64,000 nucleotides of DNA from Mycobacterium parmense. Lineage in GTDB: Bacteria; Actinomycetota; Actinomycetes; Mycobacteriales; Mycobacteriaceae. Location of the stretch: positions 372,001-436,000 of the forward strand of contig NZ_AP022614.1 of NCBI RefSeq assembly GCF_010730575.1, in the 5' to 3' direction. Of the stretch, positions 21,597-30,234 are shown in pieces. The notes under the pieces were generated by a model. That model ran no database searches and had not been told where the DNA came from. It saw only the letters and a program-made list of their open reading frames with translations. Within the stretch, counting starts at the first letter, position 1; the number at the start of each line of letters is the position of its first letter. A program made the translations under genes and the position numbers.

Positions 21597-23012
21597 GTGT
21601 ACTTCGGATTACTACCCCCAGAGGTCAACTCCGGCCGGATGTATGCCGGTCCGGGTTCGGCGTCGATGCTGACCGCCGCGCAGGCGTGGGACGCCCTGGC
21701 GGCTCAACTGCACGCCACAGCGGCGTCGTATGCCTCGGTGATCTCGGGTCTCACCACGGCGTGGCAAGGCCCTTCGTCGATCGCCATGGCGGGCGCGGCC
21801 GCGCCCTACCTCGCGTGGATGAGCGCCACGGCCGCACAAGCAGAACAGACCGCGGCTCAGGCGCGGGCCGCCGCGGTGGCGTACGAGACGGCATTCGCGG
21901 CGACAGTGCCGCCGGCGGTGGTCGCGGCGAACCGCAGCGAACTGGTGTCGTTGGTGGCCACGAACCTCTTCGGGCAGAACACACCCGCCATTGCGGCCAA
22001 CGAGGCCCAGTACAGCAGGATGTGGGCCCAAGATGCGACGGCGATGGACAGCTACGCCGGTCAATCCGCCGCAGCCACGACGGTGACACCGTTCGCCGCG
22101 CCGGCCGCCACCGCGGACCCCGCGGGACTGGTCGGTCAATTGGCGACGATCGCGACGACCTATGTCACCCAGGCGCTCAGCACCGCCCAGGCGCAGATTT
22201 CGAGCCTGTTCAGCGCGATACCCACCGCCCTGCAAAGCTTTGCGACGATTGTCACCGGGCCAAGCCCGATTTCGGGGCTCCTCACGGCCGCCCAGGATTT
22301 CGCCGGCTTACAGAGCATCAATTCCCTCACCGGCGACCTGGAAGTGATTCCCAAAGTCATCCTGCCGGTGAACGACATCTTCATCTCCACGATCATGGGC
22401 CTGGTGATCGAGGCGAAGTATTTCGGCGGCCTGGCGAGCGCGGGCGCCGGGGCCGCCGCGGCAGGCAGCGGCTCGGTCCTGGCGGCGGGGCTGGGCTCGG
22501 GGGTGAACCTGGCGAGTTCGGCGCTGGGCGGGTCGGTGGCCGCCGGCGCCGGCCACGCCGGCTTGGTGGGCGCGATGTCGGTTCCGCCGAGCTGGGCGAC
22601 CGCCACTCCGGCGATCAGAACGGTCGCCTCCGTCCTGTCCGGTACGGGTGCGAACGCCGTGCCCGCGGGCGCCGTGAGCGAGGGGACGCTGCTCAGCGGG
22701 GTGGCCGTGGCAGGCATGGCCGGAACCGCCCTGGGCGCCGCCGGCTCGCGTGCCATCGGTGGTGCCGGTGCCCGGCTCCGGTCGACCTCACTGAAAGACG
22801 GCACGTCCACAGACGGCGAGTCGTCACCGGGTGACCTCCAGCGAATCGTTGCGGAAATGGCTGACAAACCCGACGCCGTTCAACACTGGCATACCGATTC
22901 GGCGCAGCTCGACGCCCTCATCGCGAAGCTCAGGACCAAACCGGGCATCCATGCGGTGCACTTGACCGATGGTGATGCGAGCAGCGTAGCCCTGCCGAAG
23001 TCGGTTTCCTGA
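21597..23012 (+). CDS. PPE family protein, SVP subfamily, with a C-terminal extension
   Basis: The 471-residue protein opens [16 protein letters not shown] from GTG 21597, preceded by TGAGGAG. Its N-terminal 180 residues are closely similar to those of the PPE gene upstream, so the two look like a tandem duplication. The SVP motif is [14 protein letters not shown]. Unlike the first gene it continues for about 85 residues after the Gly/Ala-rich part, with a distinct charged tail ([20 protein letters not shown] ... [12 protein letters not shown]) that looks folded. The tail's function is unknown. A tandem 21-bp repeat lies just downstream. Confidence 0.9.
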   Translation: MYFGLLPPEVNSGRMYAGPGSASMLTAAQAWDALAAQLHATAASYASVISGLTTAWQGPSSIAMAGAAAPYLAWMSATAAQAEQTAAQARAAAVAYETAFAATVPPAVVAANRSELVSLVATNLFGQNTPAIAANEAQYSRMWAQDATAMDSYAGQSAAATTVTPFAAPAATADPAGLVGQLATIATTYVTQALSTAQAQISSLFSAIPTALQSFATIVTGPSPISGLLTAAQDFAGLQSINSLTGDLEVIPKVILPVNDIFISTIMGLVIEAKYFGGLASAGAGAAAAGSGSVLAAGLGSGVNLASSALGGSVAAGAGHAGLVGAMSVPPSWATATPAIRTVASVLSGTGANAVPAGAVSEGTLLSGVAVAGMAGTALGAAGSRAIGGAGARLRSTSLKDGTSTDGESSPGDLQRIVAEMADKPDAVQHWHTDSAQLDALIAKLRTKPGIHAVHLTDGDASSVALPKSVS

Positions 23013-23036
23013 GCTTACGGGGGGCAGTGCGGCACA

Positions 23037-23078
23037 ACCCTCCAATTGAATCAGAAGACCCTCCAATTGAATCAAAAG
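23037..23078. repeat. Tandem 21-bp direct repeat downstream of the second PPE gene
   Basis: Two head-to-tail copies (23037-23057 and 23058-23078) differ at one base (G/A at position 19). Each begins ACCCTCCAATTGAATCA and contains the palindrome CAATTG. The copies start 25 bases after the PPE stop. They may be a small duplication, a variable-number repeat locus or protein-binding sites. Confidence 0.75.
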
Positions 23079-23750
23079 CCAAGCAGTGCAACCGTTATGG
23101 CGTTCGCGCCGGGTGGGTCGAGGATGCAGGCGTGAGACGGCGACTGTCGATTGGTGGCGCCGCGTCGTGTACGCCTCTGGACCGCGCGTCGTGTCCTATG
23201 CTAAGAATGACGACGAGTGTCATGTTCTCTGTGCCTGCTTGCGCAACTCTTCGCGGCCCCGGTGCCGCGTAAACCGCCGTATGCCCATGAACTCCAACAG
23301 CGTCGGACGTCGAGCTGAGGTAAACGGCCGCGCGACTTCGCATCTCGGTGGCGTGCCGACGACCCCTGCGCTGCTCCTGCCGACCCGCGCCGGGCACAAC
23401 ACAGGCCACCGGTGCCGCCATCGATGCGGTGCGGATCGCAACGGGCGACTCTCGGGATATATGCAACGCCGCAGGCATCGGCCCTGGCGCAGTCGCGGGT
23501 CCTAGCCGACGTCTCATCGTTCGCGGACACGATGTTCGCCGACGGCGACGGATCGTGTAACGGTGATTTGCCGAGATGTGTTGAGCTGCATGATATTCCG
23601 CGAGCCAGCGGCGGTGATCGAGTCCGTATTCCGGTTCGGCTCGAGGGGCGGCGGTACCTATTCCGCCGTCGCCGCCCGGAGCTGAGGAGACGAGCCAGTG
23701 ACTTTCATGCAAATCAGAAGCGCCGATCAGGTCGGGGCGGTGAGCTATTA
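23079..23750. other. Gene-poor stretch, possible decayed coding sequence
   Basis: No convincing gene is visible over about 670 bases. Short open frames occur on both strands but none shows a family signature or a good ribosome site, and the amino-acid content is rich in Arg. An ATGAC/GTCAT inverted repeat lies near 23205-23225. The stretch may be decayed sequence left by earlier insertions around the PPE genes. Confidence 0.4.
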
Positions 23751-24146
23751 ATGCATTGGACCGAGGTTGTCGCCATCGAGAGGCGGTTGCGGATAAAGCC
23801 GGGGGGCCGACTGGCCGTCGTCAACGGACCGCCGGAGAGCGACTCCATGTTTCCGATGGCCAGCGGCGTCGACCCCGATTCGGCAAGTGCCGTAATCGGT
23901 TTCGCGGCATGTCGGGAGGACCTAGGCCTGCTCGACGCGGTCTATGCGGCCGCGCACACGGCGGCAAAGGTCGCTTGGGTCGGTTACCCCAACCCCGGCC
24001 GGATGGTCAGCGACGTACATCGAGACTGGGTTGCCGGTGCGGTGCGCAGATTCGGTGTGGAGCCGGTCAGACACGTGTCAGTCGACCACAATTGGTCAGC
24101 GGTGCTGCTGCATCCGGCGGGCAGCAGCACTCCGTCACAGCGCTGA
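23751..24146 (+). CDS. DUF3052-like small protein
   Basis: The 131-residue product has RRLRIKPGGRLAVVNGPPES, CREDLGLLDAVYAAAHTAAKVAWVGYP and a final VEPVRHVSVDHNWSAVLLHP, a pattern like the DUF3052 proteins (KPG...LxWxxxP...VSxxxxWSGxRL). The ATG at 23751 is the most natural start; the frame is open upstream but the sequence there is unlike a protein. No clear ribosome site is seen. The function of the family is not known. It precedes the phosphatidylserine decarboxylase homologue by 85 bases. Confidence 0.6.
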   Translation: MHWTEVVAIERRLRIKPGGRLAVVNGPPESDSMFPMASGVDPDSASAVIGFAACREDLGLLDAVYAAAHTAAKVAWVGYPNPGRMVSDVHRDWVAGAVRRFGVEPVRHVSVDHNWSAVLLHPAGSSTPSQR

Positions 24147-24231
24147 ATAGTGTCGCGTCAAATGGGCATGCTGCGGGTACGTCCGCATCGGGGCGTCGGT
24201 CTATCCGACGCGATAGCAAAGGAGCAACCAT

Positions 24232-25422
24232 ATGAGTGAGCCGGATGCGATCGTGCAGGATCTGCGCGATCTCCTCGATAAGGAAGAGAAACTGGCCGGT
24301 TCGCTGACGCGCTCGCTGGTAGCGGCTCGCCGAAAAGCCGAGAGGGAACTGAGCGCCGATTTGTTCGCGGCGCTCGATTGGCCCGAGACCCTCGGTCAGT
24401 ACGAAAACTACCTGCGGGGCTTCATCAGATGGATGCCCCGGCAATCCAATGCAAAGGCCTGGCAGGGCCTTGAACCGCAGGAGCGGCATGCTAAGGAGGT
24501 CAGCGACAGGGTCGCCCACTTCTTCTTCCTGGTCGACCAGGACGTCGATGACGGTGCGCCGCAGGACAATGAGGTCTTTCGCGCTTGGATGACCGACTTC
24601 ACGCGGCGCTGGGGCAGTTTCCTGGACACACCGGAATCATTCAGCCGGGAAATCCTGCAGTCCTTCATCGACTACGCGCCGGAATACCGCGTCTTCGAAT
24701 CGCTGGTCGAAGGCTCGCCGAACGAGCCGAGCGGCTGGCTAACGTTCAACCAGTTCTTCGGGCGCCGCCTCAACGGGGGGCTACGGCCGATCGCCGAACC
24801 CGGCAGCAACCTGGTGGCCACTTCGCCGGCCGATTGCGTCTTCCAGCACGCCTACGACATCGACGACGACTCCAACATTCCCGCCACCTCGATCAAGAAC
24901 ACGCACAAGTACGGCAACATCAAGCAGCTGCTCGAGGGCAGTCAATACAGCGAAAGCTTCGCGCGCGGCACCTTCGTCCACTACATGCTCCAGCCGTCGT
25001 CTTATCACCGCTACCACCTGCCGGTATCGGGTCTTGTCAAGGAATGCTTCCGGCTCAGCGGAACGGTTTACATGCATGTCGACGTCAAGGACAGCCAGTT
25101 CGTCTCCAGCGACAGCACGACCACCGGCTTCGAATTCACCCAGAACCGAGGTGTTGTGACAATCGATACCGCCGCATCGACCGGTGGTGACATCGGGATC
25201 GTCGCCGTGGTCCCGGTCGGGATGGCGCATGTGTCGTCGGTGACGCTGACGGCGGTCGACGGCACGCACATGGCCAAAGGCGAAGAGTTCGGCTACTTCC
25301 AATTCGGCGGCTCCGACATCATCGTCCTATTCCAGGAGGGCGCCGATGCGCAGATCGATGACAGCGGCGATTACCGGCTGTTCGGCACGCCCATAGCCCG
25401 CTGCAAACCCCTGAAGAGTTGA
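24232..25422 (+). CDS. Phosphatidylserine decarboxylase-family protein
   Basis: This 396-residue protein has the PSD core in the C-terminal two thirds: LTFNQFFGRRLNGGLRPIAEP, the YMLQPSSYHRYHLPVSG active-site segment (family HxPxxYHRxHxPxxG) and a late YFQFGGSDIIVLF in which Ser361 of GGSD corresponds to the autocleavage serine that becomes pyruvoyl. The N-terminal 130 residues are a helical extension with no membrane span. True PSDs make phosphatidylethanolamine; relatives of this soluble long type decarboxylate other substrates, so the reaction is open. AAAGGAG precedes ATG 24232. Confidence 0.82.
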   Translation: MSEPDAIVQDLRDLLDKEEKLAGSLTRSLVAARRKAERELSADLFAALDWPETLGQYENYLRGFIRWMPRQSNAKAWQGLEPQERHAKEVSDRVAHFFFLVDQDVDDGAPQDNEVFRAWMTDFTRRWGSFLDTPESFSREILQSFIDYAPEYRVFESLVEGSPNEPSGWLTFNQFFGRRLNGGLRPIAEPGSNLVATSPADCVFQHAYDIDDDSNIPATSIKNTHKYGNIKQLLEGSQYSESFARGTFVHYMLQPSSYHRYHLPVSGLVKECFRLSGTVYMHVDVKDSQFVSSDSTTTGFEFTQNRGVVTIDTAASTGGDIGIVAVVPVGMAHVSSVTLTAVDGTHMAKGEEFGYFQFGGSDIIVLFQEGADAQIDDSGDYRLFGTPIARCKPLKS

Positions 25423-25524
25423 TACGCTCAATTGCCCTGAGCATCAGGACATTACAGTGCGGGCAGACCAGGGGTCACTGACGAGATGCGCCGCAAACAT
25501 CTCCTATGACAATTGTTTGTCGGG

Positions 25525-25638
25525 GTGAACGACGGGCATCCGGTCACCATGTCGCACTCGCACGACCTGTGGACCTTCCTGGTGTTCTACGTCGGGTTCG
25601 CGATCCTGACCTGGGCCGTGTACGTGCGCGGCAAGTAG
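25525..25638 (+). pseudogene. Short membrane-protein fragment, possibly the end of a nitrate/nitrite transporter
   Basis: A 37-codon frame from GTG 25525 encodes one hydrophobic helix (DLWTFLVFYVGFAILTWAVY) followed by VRGK and a stop. The FxxFYVxxxxxTWxVYxR pattern looks like the last helix of NNP/NarK transporters, and nothing upstream in frame extends it, so it may be a remnant; it could also be a real one-helix protein. The inverted repeat GACAA/TTGTC at 25508-25521 lies just upstream. Confidence 0.35.
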
Positions 25639-25693
25639 TCACCACGGTGACCGAAGGTATGGTGCGGATACCAATTGGCGTGCTCTCCGACGG

Positions 25694-26251
25694 GTGATGG
25701 TGATGAGGGATCTGCTACTGCAATTCTTCGACGGCTGGCGACCGGCCGCCTACGCCGCTGTGAAGGCGTTTGCGTTATTCGTCACCGCCGCAACGGCATT
25801 CCGGCTCACGCTACGGCGAACTATCGCCGAGTTCACGCCGTTCGACTGGGTGACCGGCGTGGCGGTCGGCGCAATAGTGGGACGTACCGCCACGGCCCCC
25901 CACACGTCGTGGTTCACCGGCGCCGCCGCGCTGGTGGCGTTGATCGCCGCGCACGACATAGTCGCTCGCCTGCGCTACTTCCCCTGGGTGCGGCGGCTGG
26001 TCGACCCGCCGGTGCGGGTGCTCATCCGGGACGGCGAACTCGACGTAACGAACCTGAAGCGCTGCAGGCTCACTCGAGAGGATCTCGACGCGATCCTGCG
26101 CCAGCACGGTCACCTGACGCCTGCGAGCGTGCGCCTGGCGCTGTTCGAGACCAAAGGCGTGGTATCCGTCCTCGCCGATGCGCAAGCGCCCGCGACGGCG
26201 AACCCCGCTGACCCGTGCGACCGTTCAGCGGGGGATGCCGCCGGCGGTTGA
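25694..26251 (+). CDS. DUF421 (YetF-like) membrane protein
   Basis: The 185-residue protein has membrane helices at about 17-37 and 50-90, then the soluble DUF421 domain (PPVRVLIRDGELDVTNLKRCRLTREDLDAILRQ is the hallmark region, roughly residues 108-140). Members are inner-membrane proteins whose soluble part forms oligomers; the role is unclear. Several starts are clustered (GTG 25694, ATG 25697, ATG 25703) with no clear ribosome site. It is convergent with the amidohydrolase and stops one base before it. Confidence 0.8.
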   Translation: MMVMRDLLLQFFDGWRPAAYAAVKAFALFVTAATAFRLTLRRTIAEFTPFDWVTGVAVGAIVGRTATAPHTSWFTGAAALVALIAAHDIVARLRYFPWVRRLVDPPVRVLIRDGELDVTNLKRCRLTREDLDAILRQHGHLTPASVRLALFETKGVVSVLADAQAPATANPADPCDRSAGDAAGG

Positions 26252-27457
26252 TCAGGCCGAGACGGGCTTCTTGGCCGGTGCCGAGACCTTCATCAGCTTC
26301 ATCAGGTTGCCGCCCATGATCTTGGCGACGTCCTGCTCGTCGAAGTCGGTGAGCTCGTCTACAAAGGAGATCGGGTCCTTCAGGCCTTCGGGGTGCGGCC
26401 AGTCCGAGCCGAACAACACCCGGTCGGTGCCGACCATCTTGACGATCTCGGTGAACCGGTCCTCCCAGAACGGGGTGATGTAGACGCAGCGCTTGAACGC
26501 CTCCACCGGGTCCTCGCTGAAGGCCTGCGGCATCTTCTTGTACACGCCCTTGAGGCCCCTGAACAGGTCCGGCACCCAGTCGGCGCCGTTCTCGATCGAC
26601 AGGATCCGCAGCTCCGGGTTGCGGGACAGCGCGCCGTGGCACACCAGCGCGCCCATCGCGTCCAGGATCGGGCGGTGCCCCATCACAAAGCTGCGGAACG
26701 GGGTGGGCTTGAACGGCAGGAACTCGTCGCCGGGCTCCCATACGTTCGCGAACTCGGCATAGCCGCTGTCCGAGGCGTGCATCGACACCGGGATCTCGGC
26801 CCTGATGCAGGCCTGCCAGAACGGGTCGAACTCCTCGAGGCCGAACGACCGGCTGCCCTTGAAGCCGGGCACCGGGGCCGGGCGCACGAGCACAGTGCGG
26901 GCGCCGCGCTCCAGACACCACTCGAGCTCCTCGAGGGCACGCTCGACGATCGGCAGGGTGATCACCGGGGTGGCGAAGATGCGGTCTTGGTAGTTGAACG
27001 ACCACTGCTCGTACATCCACTGGTTGAGCGCGTGAATGACGTCGTGGGTCATCTCCGGGTCGTCCTTCATGCGCTCTTCGACCAGGCTGGCCAGCGTGGG
27101 GAACATCAGCGCGTAGTCGATGCCGAGTTCGTCCATCACCTCCAGGCGCGCGGCCGGTTCGCGGAAGGCGGGGATGGCCTTCATCGGCTCACCGAGGATC
27201 TCGCGGTAGCTCTTGCCCTGGGCGCCGTTGCGGAAGTAGTCCTCCTGGGCGCCCGGCCTGGCGACCACCTCGAAGGTGGGGTTGGGGATGTACTCGCTGA
27301 TGTGGCCGCGAACCACGATCTTGGTGCGGCCGCGGACCTGAACGTAGTCGATGACGCGCTTGCGGTTCTCCGGCAGGAACTTGGTCAGCGCCTCCTGCGG
27401 CTCGTACATGTGGTTGTCGGCGTCGAACACGGGGAAGGAAAGCTCGCGAGACGGCAT
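26252..27457 (-). CDS. Amidohydrolase-2 family metal-dependent hydrolase/decarboxylase
   Basis: The 401-residue protein belongs to the ACMSD-like amidohydrolase family: the metal site DADNHMYEP at the N-terminus, a central MHASDSGY, and the C-terminal LFGSDWPHPEG with the conserved Asp. Such enzymes decarboxylate or hydrolyse aromatic or cyclic intermediates. ATG 27457 is chosen for the CAAGGAGATCGCC ribosome site and the family start MPSRELSFPVFDADNHMYEP. The promoter has a perfect 19-bp palindrome at 27490-27508, whose core also precedes the neighbouring TetR-hotdog gene, so that protein probably represses it. Confidence 0.88.
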   Translation of the reverse strand: MPSRELSFPVFDADNHMYEPQEALTKFLPENRKRVIDYVQVRGRTKIVVRGHISEYIPNPTFEVVARPGAQEDYFRNGAQGKSYREILGEPMKAIPAFREPAARLEVMDELGIDYALMFPTLASLVEERMKDDPEMTHDVIHALNQWMYEQWSFNYQDRIFATPVITLPIVERALEELEWCLERGARTVLVRPAPVPGFKGSRSFGLEEFDPFWQACIRAEIPVSMHASDSGYAEFANVWEPGDEFLPFKPTPFRSFVMGHRPILDAMGALVCHGALSRNPELRILSIENGADWVPDLFRGLKGVYKKMPQAFSEDPVEAFKRCVYITPFWEDRFTEIVKMVGTDRVLFGSDWPHPEGLKDPISFVDELTDFDEQDVAKIMGGNLMKLMKVSAPAKKPVSA

Positions 27458-27489
27458 GGCGATCTCCTTGAGGTCTTGATTCTCGCTGG

Positions 27490-27508
27490 GTGGTAATGAC
27501 GTTACCAC
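27490..27508. promoter_or_regulatory. Operator palindrome of the TetR-hotdog regulator, copy 1
   Basis: GTGGTAATGACGTTACCAC has perfect 7-base arms around TGACG and lies 33 bases upstream of the amidohydrolase start. Its core AATGACGTTACC (27495-27506) is repeated exactly at 28618-28629 in front of the regulator gene. Confidence 0.7.
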
Positions 27509-27536
27509 TTCTGCGCAACCAGGTGTACGGCGCGCG

Positions 27537-28586
27537 CTAAGCCTCTGGCTGGACGCCGAGCGTCGGCGTCTCTCCGTCGATGACAGCGAAGTTCACCGTG
27601 GCCGTCGCGACGAGCTCGTCGCCGGCGTCGCCGTAGATATCGACCTGCATCACCATCGCGCGCCGACCGGATCGCAGCATCCGGGGCACCGCGAACGCCG
27701 AGCCCTGCCGGATGGGCCGCAGGTACCGGATGAACAGGTCGGCGGTGGTCATGGTGGTGCCCGGCTTCAGGTGGCCGAGCCCGAACTGTCCGCCCGCCAC
27801 GTCCACGAGCGTCGCGATCAGGCCGCCCTGCAGCGCGCCGGAGGTGTTGACCACCTGAGGGCTGACCGGCATCGTCATGGCGAACTCGCCCCCGCGGGCG
27901 CCGGCCCGCATCCCGATCTGGCCGAACAATTCCGCCAGCGAGGGCGGCGCGGATTCGTCGGCGGCGTCACGGACGCCCAGGGCTCGGCTGCAGAAGTCGT
28001 ACAGCTGGCCGGCGTCGACCGGCGTTCCGTTCAATTCCGCACCCAGCCAATGCAATCGCGGCGCGCCCATCATCGTCTGCATGACAATGGCGGCCGCCGC
28101 TCCGACGTCCAACCCAGGATCGAAGACGCCCTCGGTGATGCCCTGGCCGACGATGTCGCGAACCAGCCGGTGCAGGGGGGAGAGGACCCGAGCGTATTCG
28201 CGCGGACGCGTCTCTGCCAGGTGCTGGTTGTACAGCGTCAGCGCCCGGTTGAGGCTGTCCTGGGTGCTCGATTCCGGCTGCTGGCTGATGCGGTCGACCA
28301 GCAGCTTCAGCGCCGCGGTGCCGTCCATGCCGGCGGTCTCGGCGCGCCAGGTCTGTACCGACTGTGCGATGGTTCGGTCGAACAGCGCCAGCAGCAACTC
28401 ATCCTTGCTGCTGAAGTGTTGATAGAAGGCGCGCAGCGAGGTCTTGGAGCGCGCCACCACCTCCTGCACGGTGAAGTCTGTGCGACCGGTTTCGCCCAGG
28501 ATCGCCACCGCCGTCTTGATGAATCGATCGCCGCGCGTCACCTCGACGTCGGCGTCGGTCGCGTCGCCAGACGAACCGCCACGCAT
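27537..28586 (-). CDS. TetR-family regulator fused to a PaaI-like hotdog thioesterase domain
   Basis: One uninterrupted 349-residue frame joins two folds. Residues about 15-200 are TetR: the helix-turn-helix TVQEVVARSKTSLRAFYQHF and a ligand domain. Residues about 225-349 are a hotdog domain with VNTSGALQGGLIATLVDVAGG and FIRYLRPIRQGSAF. The usual HGG of PaaI thioesterases is LQGG (Gln253), so it may bind acyl-CoA without hydrolysing it well. A regulator that carries its own acyl-CoA-binding fold could sense a CoA intermediate of the nearby pathway. The start ATG 28586 has a copy of the operator core 32 bases upstream, indicating autoregulation. The fusion is seen directly; sensing is inferred. 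Confidence 0.88.
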   Translation of the reverse strand: MRGGSSGDATDADVEVTRGDRFIKTAVAILGETGRTDFTVQEVVARSKTSLRAFYQHFSSKDELLLALFDRTIAQSVQTWRAETAGMDGTAALKLLVDRISQQPESSTQDSLNRALTLYNQHLAETRPREYARVLSPLHRLVRDIVGQGITEGVFDPGLDVGAAAAIVMQTMMGAPRLHWLGAELNGTPVDAGQLYDFCSRALGVRDAADESAPPSLAELFGQIGMRAGARGGEFAMTMPVSPQVVNTSGALQGGLIATLVDVAGGQFGLGHLKPGTTMTTADLFIRYLRPIRQGSAFAVPRMLRSGRRAMVMQVDIYGDAGDELVATATVNFAVIDGETPTLGVQPEA

Positions 28587-28617
28587 ACCGCCTCCTGCGC
28601 TGCCCCGGGACTTTGAG

Positions 28618-28629
28618 AATGACGTTACC
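28618..28629. promoter_or_regulatory. Operator core of the TetR-hotdog regulator, copy 2
   Basis: AATGACGTTACC is identical to the core of the palindrome at 27490-27508. It lies 32 bases upstream of the regulator's ATG. The left arm here is less symmetric (GAGAATGACG), so binding may be weaker. Confidence 0.6.
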
Positions 28630-28734
28630 GCATCCGGGCGGTCGCGCCCGGCGACCGGGACCCGGCGTCGCGCTCGGGTGTGCAGGATCGACGGGTGCAG
28701 CGGCCGCCCAGCCCGTATTGACGATGCCCGGGCG

Positions 28735-30234
28735 TTACCCGCCCCTGGCGGTGATCAGCGCCGAGCGGTTCACCTTGGTCGCCGCGGTGCGCGGGATCGC
28801 GTCGACGAACTCGACCGTCTTGGGCGCCTTGTAGTGAGCCAGCCGGGACTTCGCGTAGTCGATCACCTGCTGCTCGGCGAGCACCGCGCCGTCCGCGAGC
28901 TGAATCACCGCGTGCACCCGGCGTCCCCACTGCGCGTCGGCGAGCCCGATGACCACGACGTCGGCGATGTCGGGATGGCCCGCGAGGGCGGACTCCACCT
29001 CGGCCGGGAAGACGTTGGCGCCGCCTGTGACGATCATGTCCACGCGGCGGTCGACGATGTAGAGGTAGCCGTCCTCGTCCAGATAGCCGATGTCGCCGGC
29101 CGAGCGGAATCCATCGTCTGTCGACGGCAGCGGTGGGGATCCGCCCAGGTAGCGGTAACCGGCGCTCATGGGCGCCCGCAGATACACATCCCCGTGTTCG
29201 CCCGCGCCCAAGGGCTTTCCGGCGGCGTCCAGGATCCGGATCTCGGTGTCGCGGAAGCCACGCCCGACGCTGCCCGGGTGTTTGAGCCACTCGTCGCCGC
29301 GCAGCGCCGTGAGGCCGAGATTCTCGGTCATGCCGTACGCCGTCACGATCTTTTCGGGGCCGAGCAGCTCGAACCAGGTGTGGTAGAGCGCCGGTGGCAT
29401 CACGGCGGCGCCCTGCAGGACGAAGGCGATGCTGGACAAGTCGCGCTCGCGGACATCGGGGCGTGCCGCGATGCGCGCCAGCATCGTGGGCGTCGCGGTG
29501 AAGTTGGTGATCCGGAAACGTTCGATAACATCGAGAGCCAGTGCCGCGTCGAACTTTTCGAGTATCACCAGATGGTCGCCGCCGAGCAGCATGAGGAAGG
29601 TGGCGAAGCCGTTGGTGTGATACATCGGCGCCGGCACCATGATGGTCTGGGGTTGCGCCACCGGCGCCCAGTTCGTCATGAACGGCTCACTGTGCTGAGG
29701 CGTCCACAGCGAGGGGGCAAGGTTCAGGATCACCTTGGGCACGCCGGTCGAGCCGCTGCTGCAGATTCCGTTCGCGGTGGGAGAGACGGCCGCAGGCAAC
29801 GGGGCCGCCGATTCCCCGGCCGCACGTGCGTCCAGTCTCCAGCGGCTGTCTTCGTCGACGACGACGGCCGGGTCGATGACGGCGCGGACCCGCCCCCGCT
29901 CCCATTCGGGCAGGTCCCAATGCATCGGAACCGGGACCGCGCCGATCTTCCAGCAGCCAAGGGTCGCCAGGACCAAATGCACCGAATTCGGAGTCGCAAG
30001 TGCGACAAGAGATCCCGTTTCCGCGCCGTGGGCCGCCAGCGCGCGTCCCCACTGGTTGGCGCGGGCGTCGAGTTCGGCGAAGGTCAGCGACTGCGCGCCG
30101 CCATCGAGCGCCACGACGGTCACCCCCGGCTGGTCGCCGCGTTGCTCGCCAAGCTCGGCCAGCCTCACCCCGAACGCGATCCCGTCCTCGAGCGGGTTCG
30201 GGACCGCTTTGGGCGCCAGGGGCTCGGTGCTCAC
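28735..30234 (-). CDS. Acid-CoA ligase (FadD-like, AMP-forming)
   Basis: The 499-residue adenylate-forming enzyme has the P-loop CSSGSTGVPKVILN, the A5-like YGMTENLGL, the A8 hinge VDRRVDMIVTGGANVFP and a C-terminal TAATKVNRSAL with the catalytic lysine. It activates a carboxylic acid with ATP and CoA for beta-oxidation. The start overlaps the stop of the upstream FadE (ATGA). It is the last gene of a five-gene operon with four acyl-CoA dehydrogenases (28735-34481), so it probably supplies their substrate. The acid is unknown; a steroid or terpenoid side chain would fit the neighbours. Confidence 0.88.
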   Translation of the reverse strand: MSTEPLAPKAVPNPLEDGIAFGVRLAELGEQRGDQPGVTVVALDGGAQSLTFAELDARANQWGRALAAHGAETGSLVALATPNSVHLVLATLGCWKIGAVPVPMHWDLPEWERGRVRAVIDPAVVVDEDSRWRLDARAAGESAAPLPAAVSPTANGICSSGSTGVPKVILNLAPSLWTPQHSEPFMTNWAPVAQPQTIMVPAPMYHTNGFATFLMLLGGDHLVILEKFDAALALDVIERFRITNFTATPTMLARIAARPDVRERDLSSIAFVLQGAAVMPPALYHTWFELLGPEKIVTAYGMTENLGLTALRGDEWLKHPGSVGRGFRDTEIRILDAAGKPLGAGEHGDVYLRAPMSAGYRYLGGSPPLPSTDDGFRSAGDIGYLDEDGYLYIVDRRVDMIVTGGANVFPAEVESALAGHPDIADVVVIGLADAQWGRRVHAVIQLADGAVLAEQQVIDYAKSRLAHYKAPKTVEFVDAIPRTAATKVNRSALITARGG

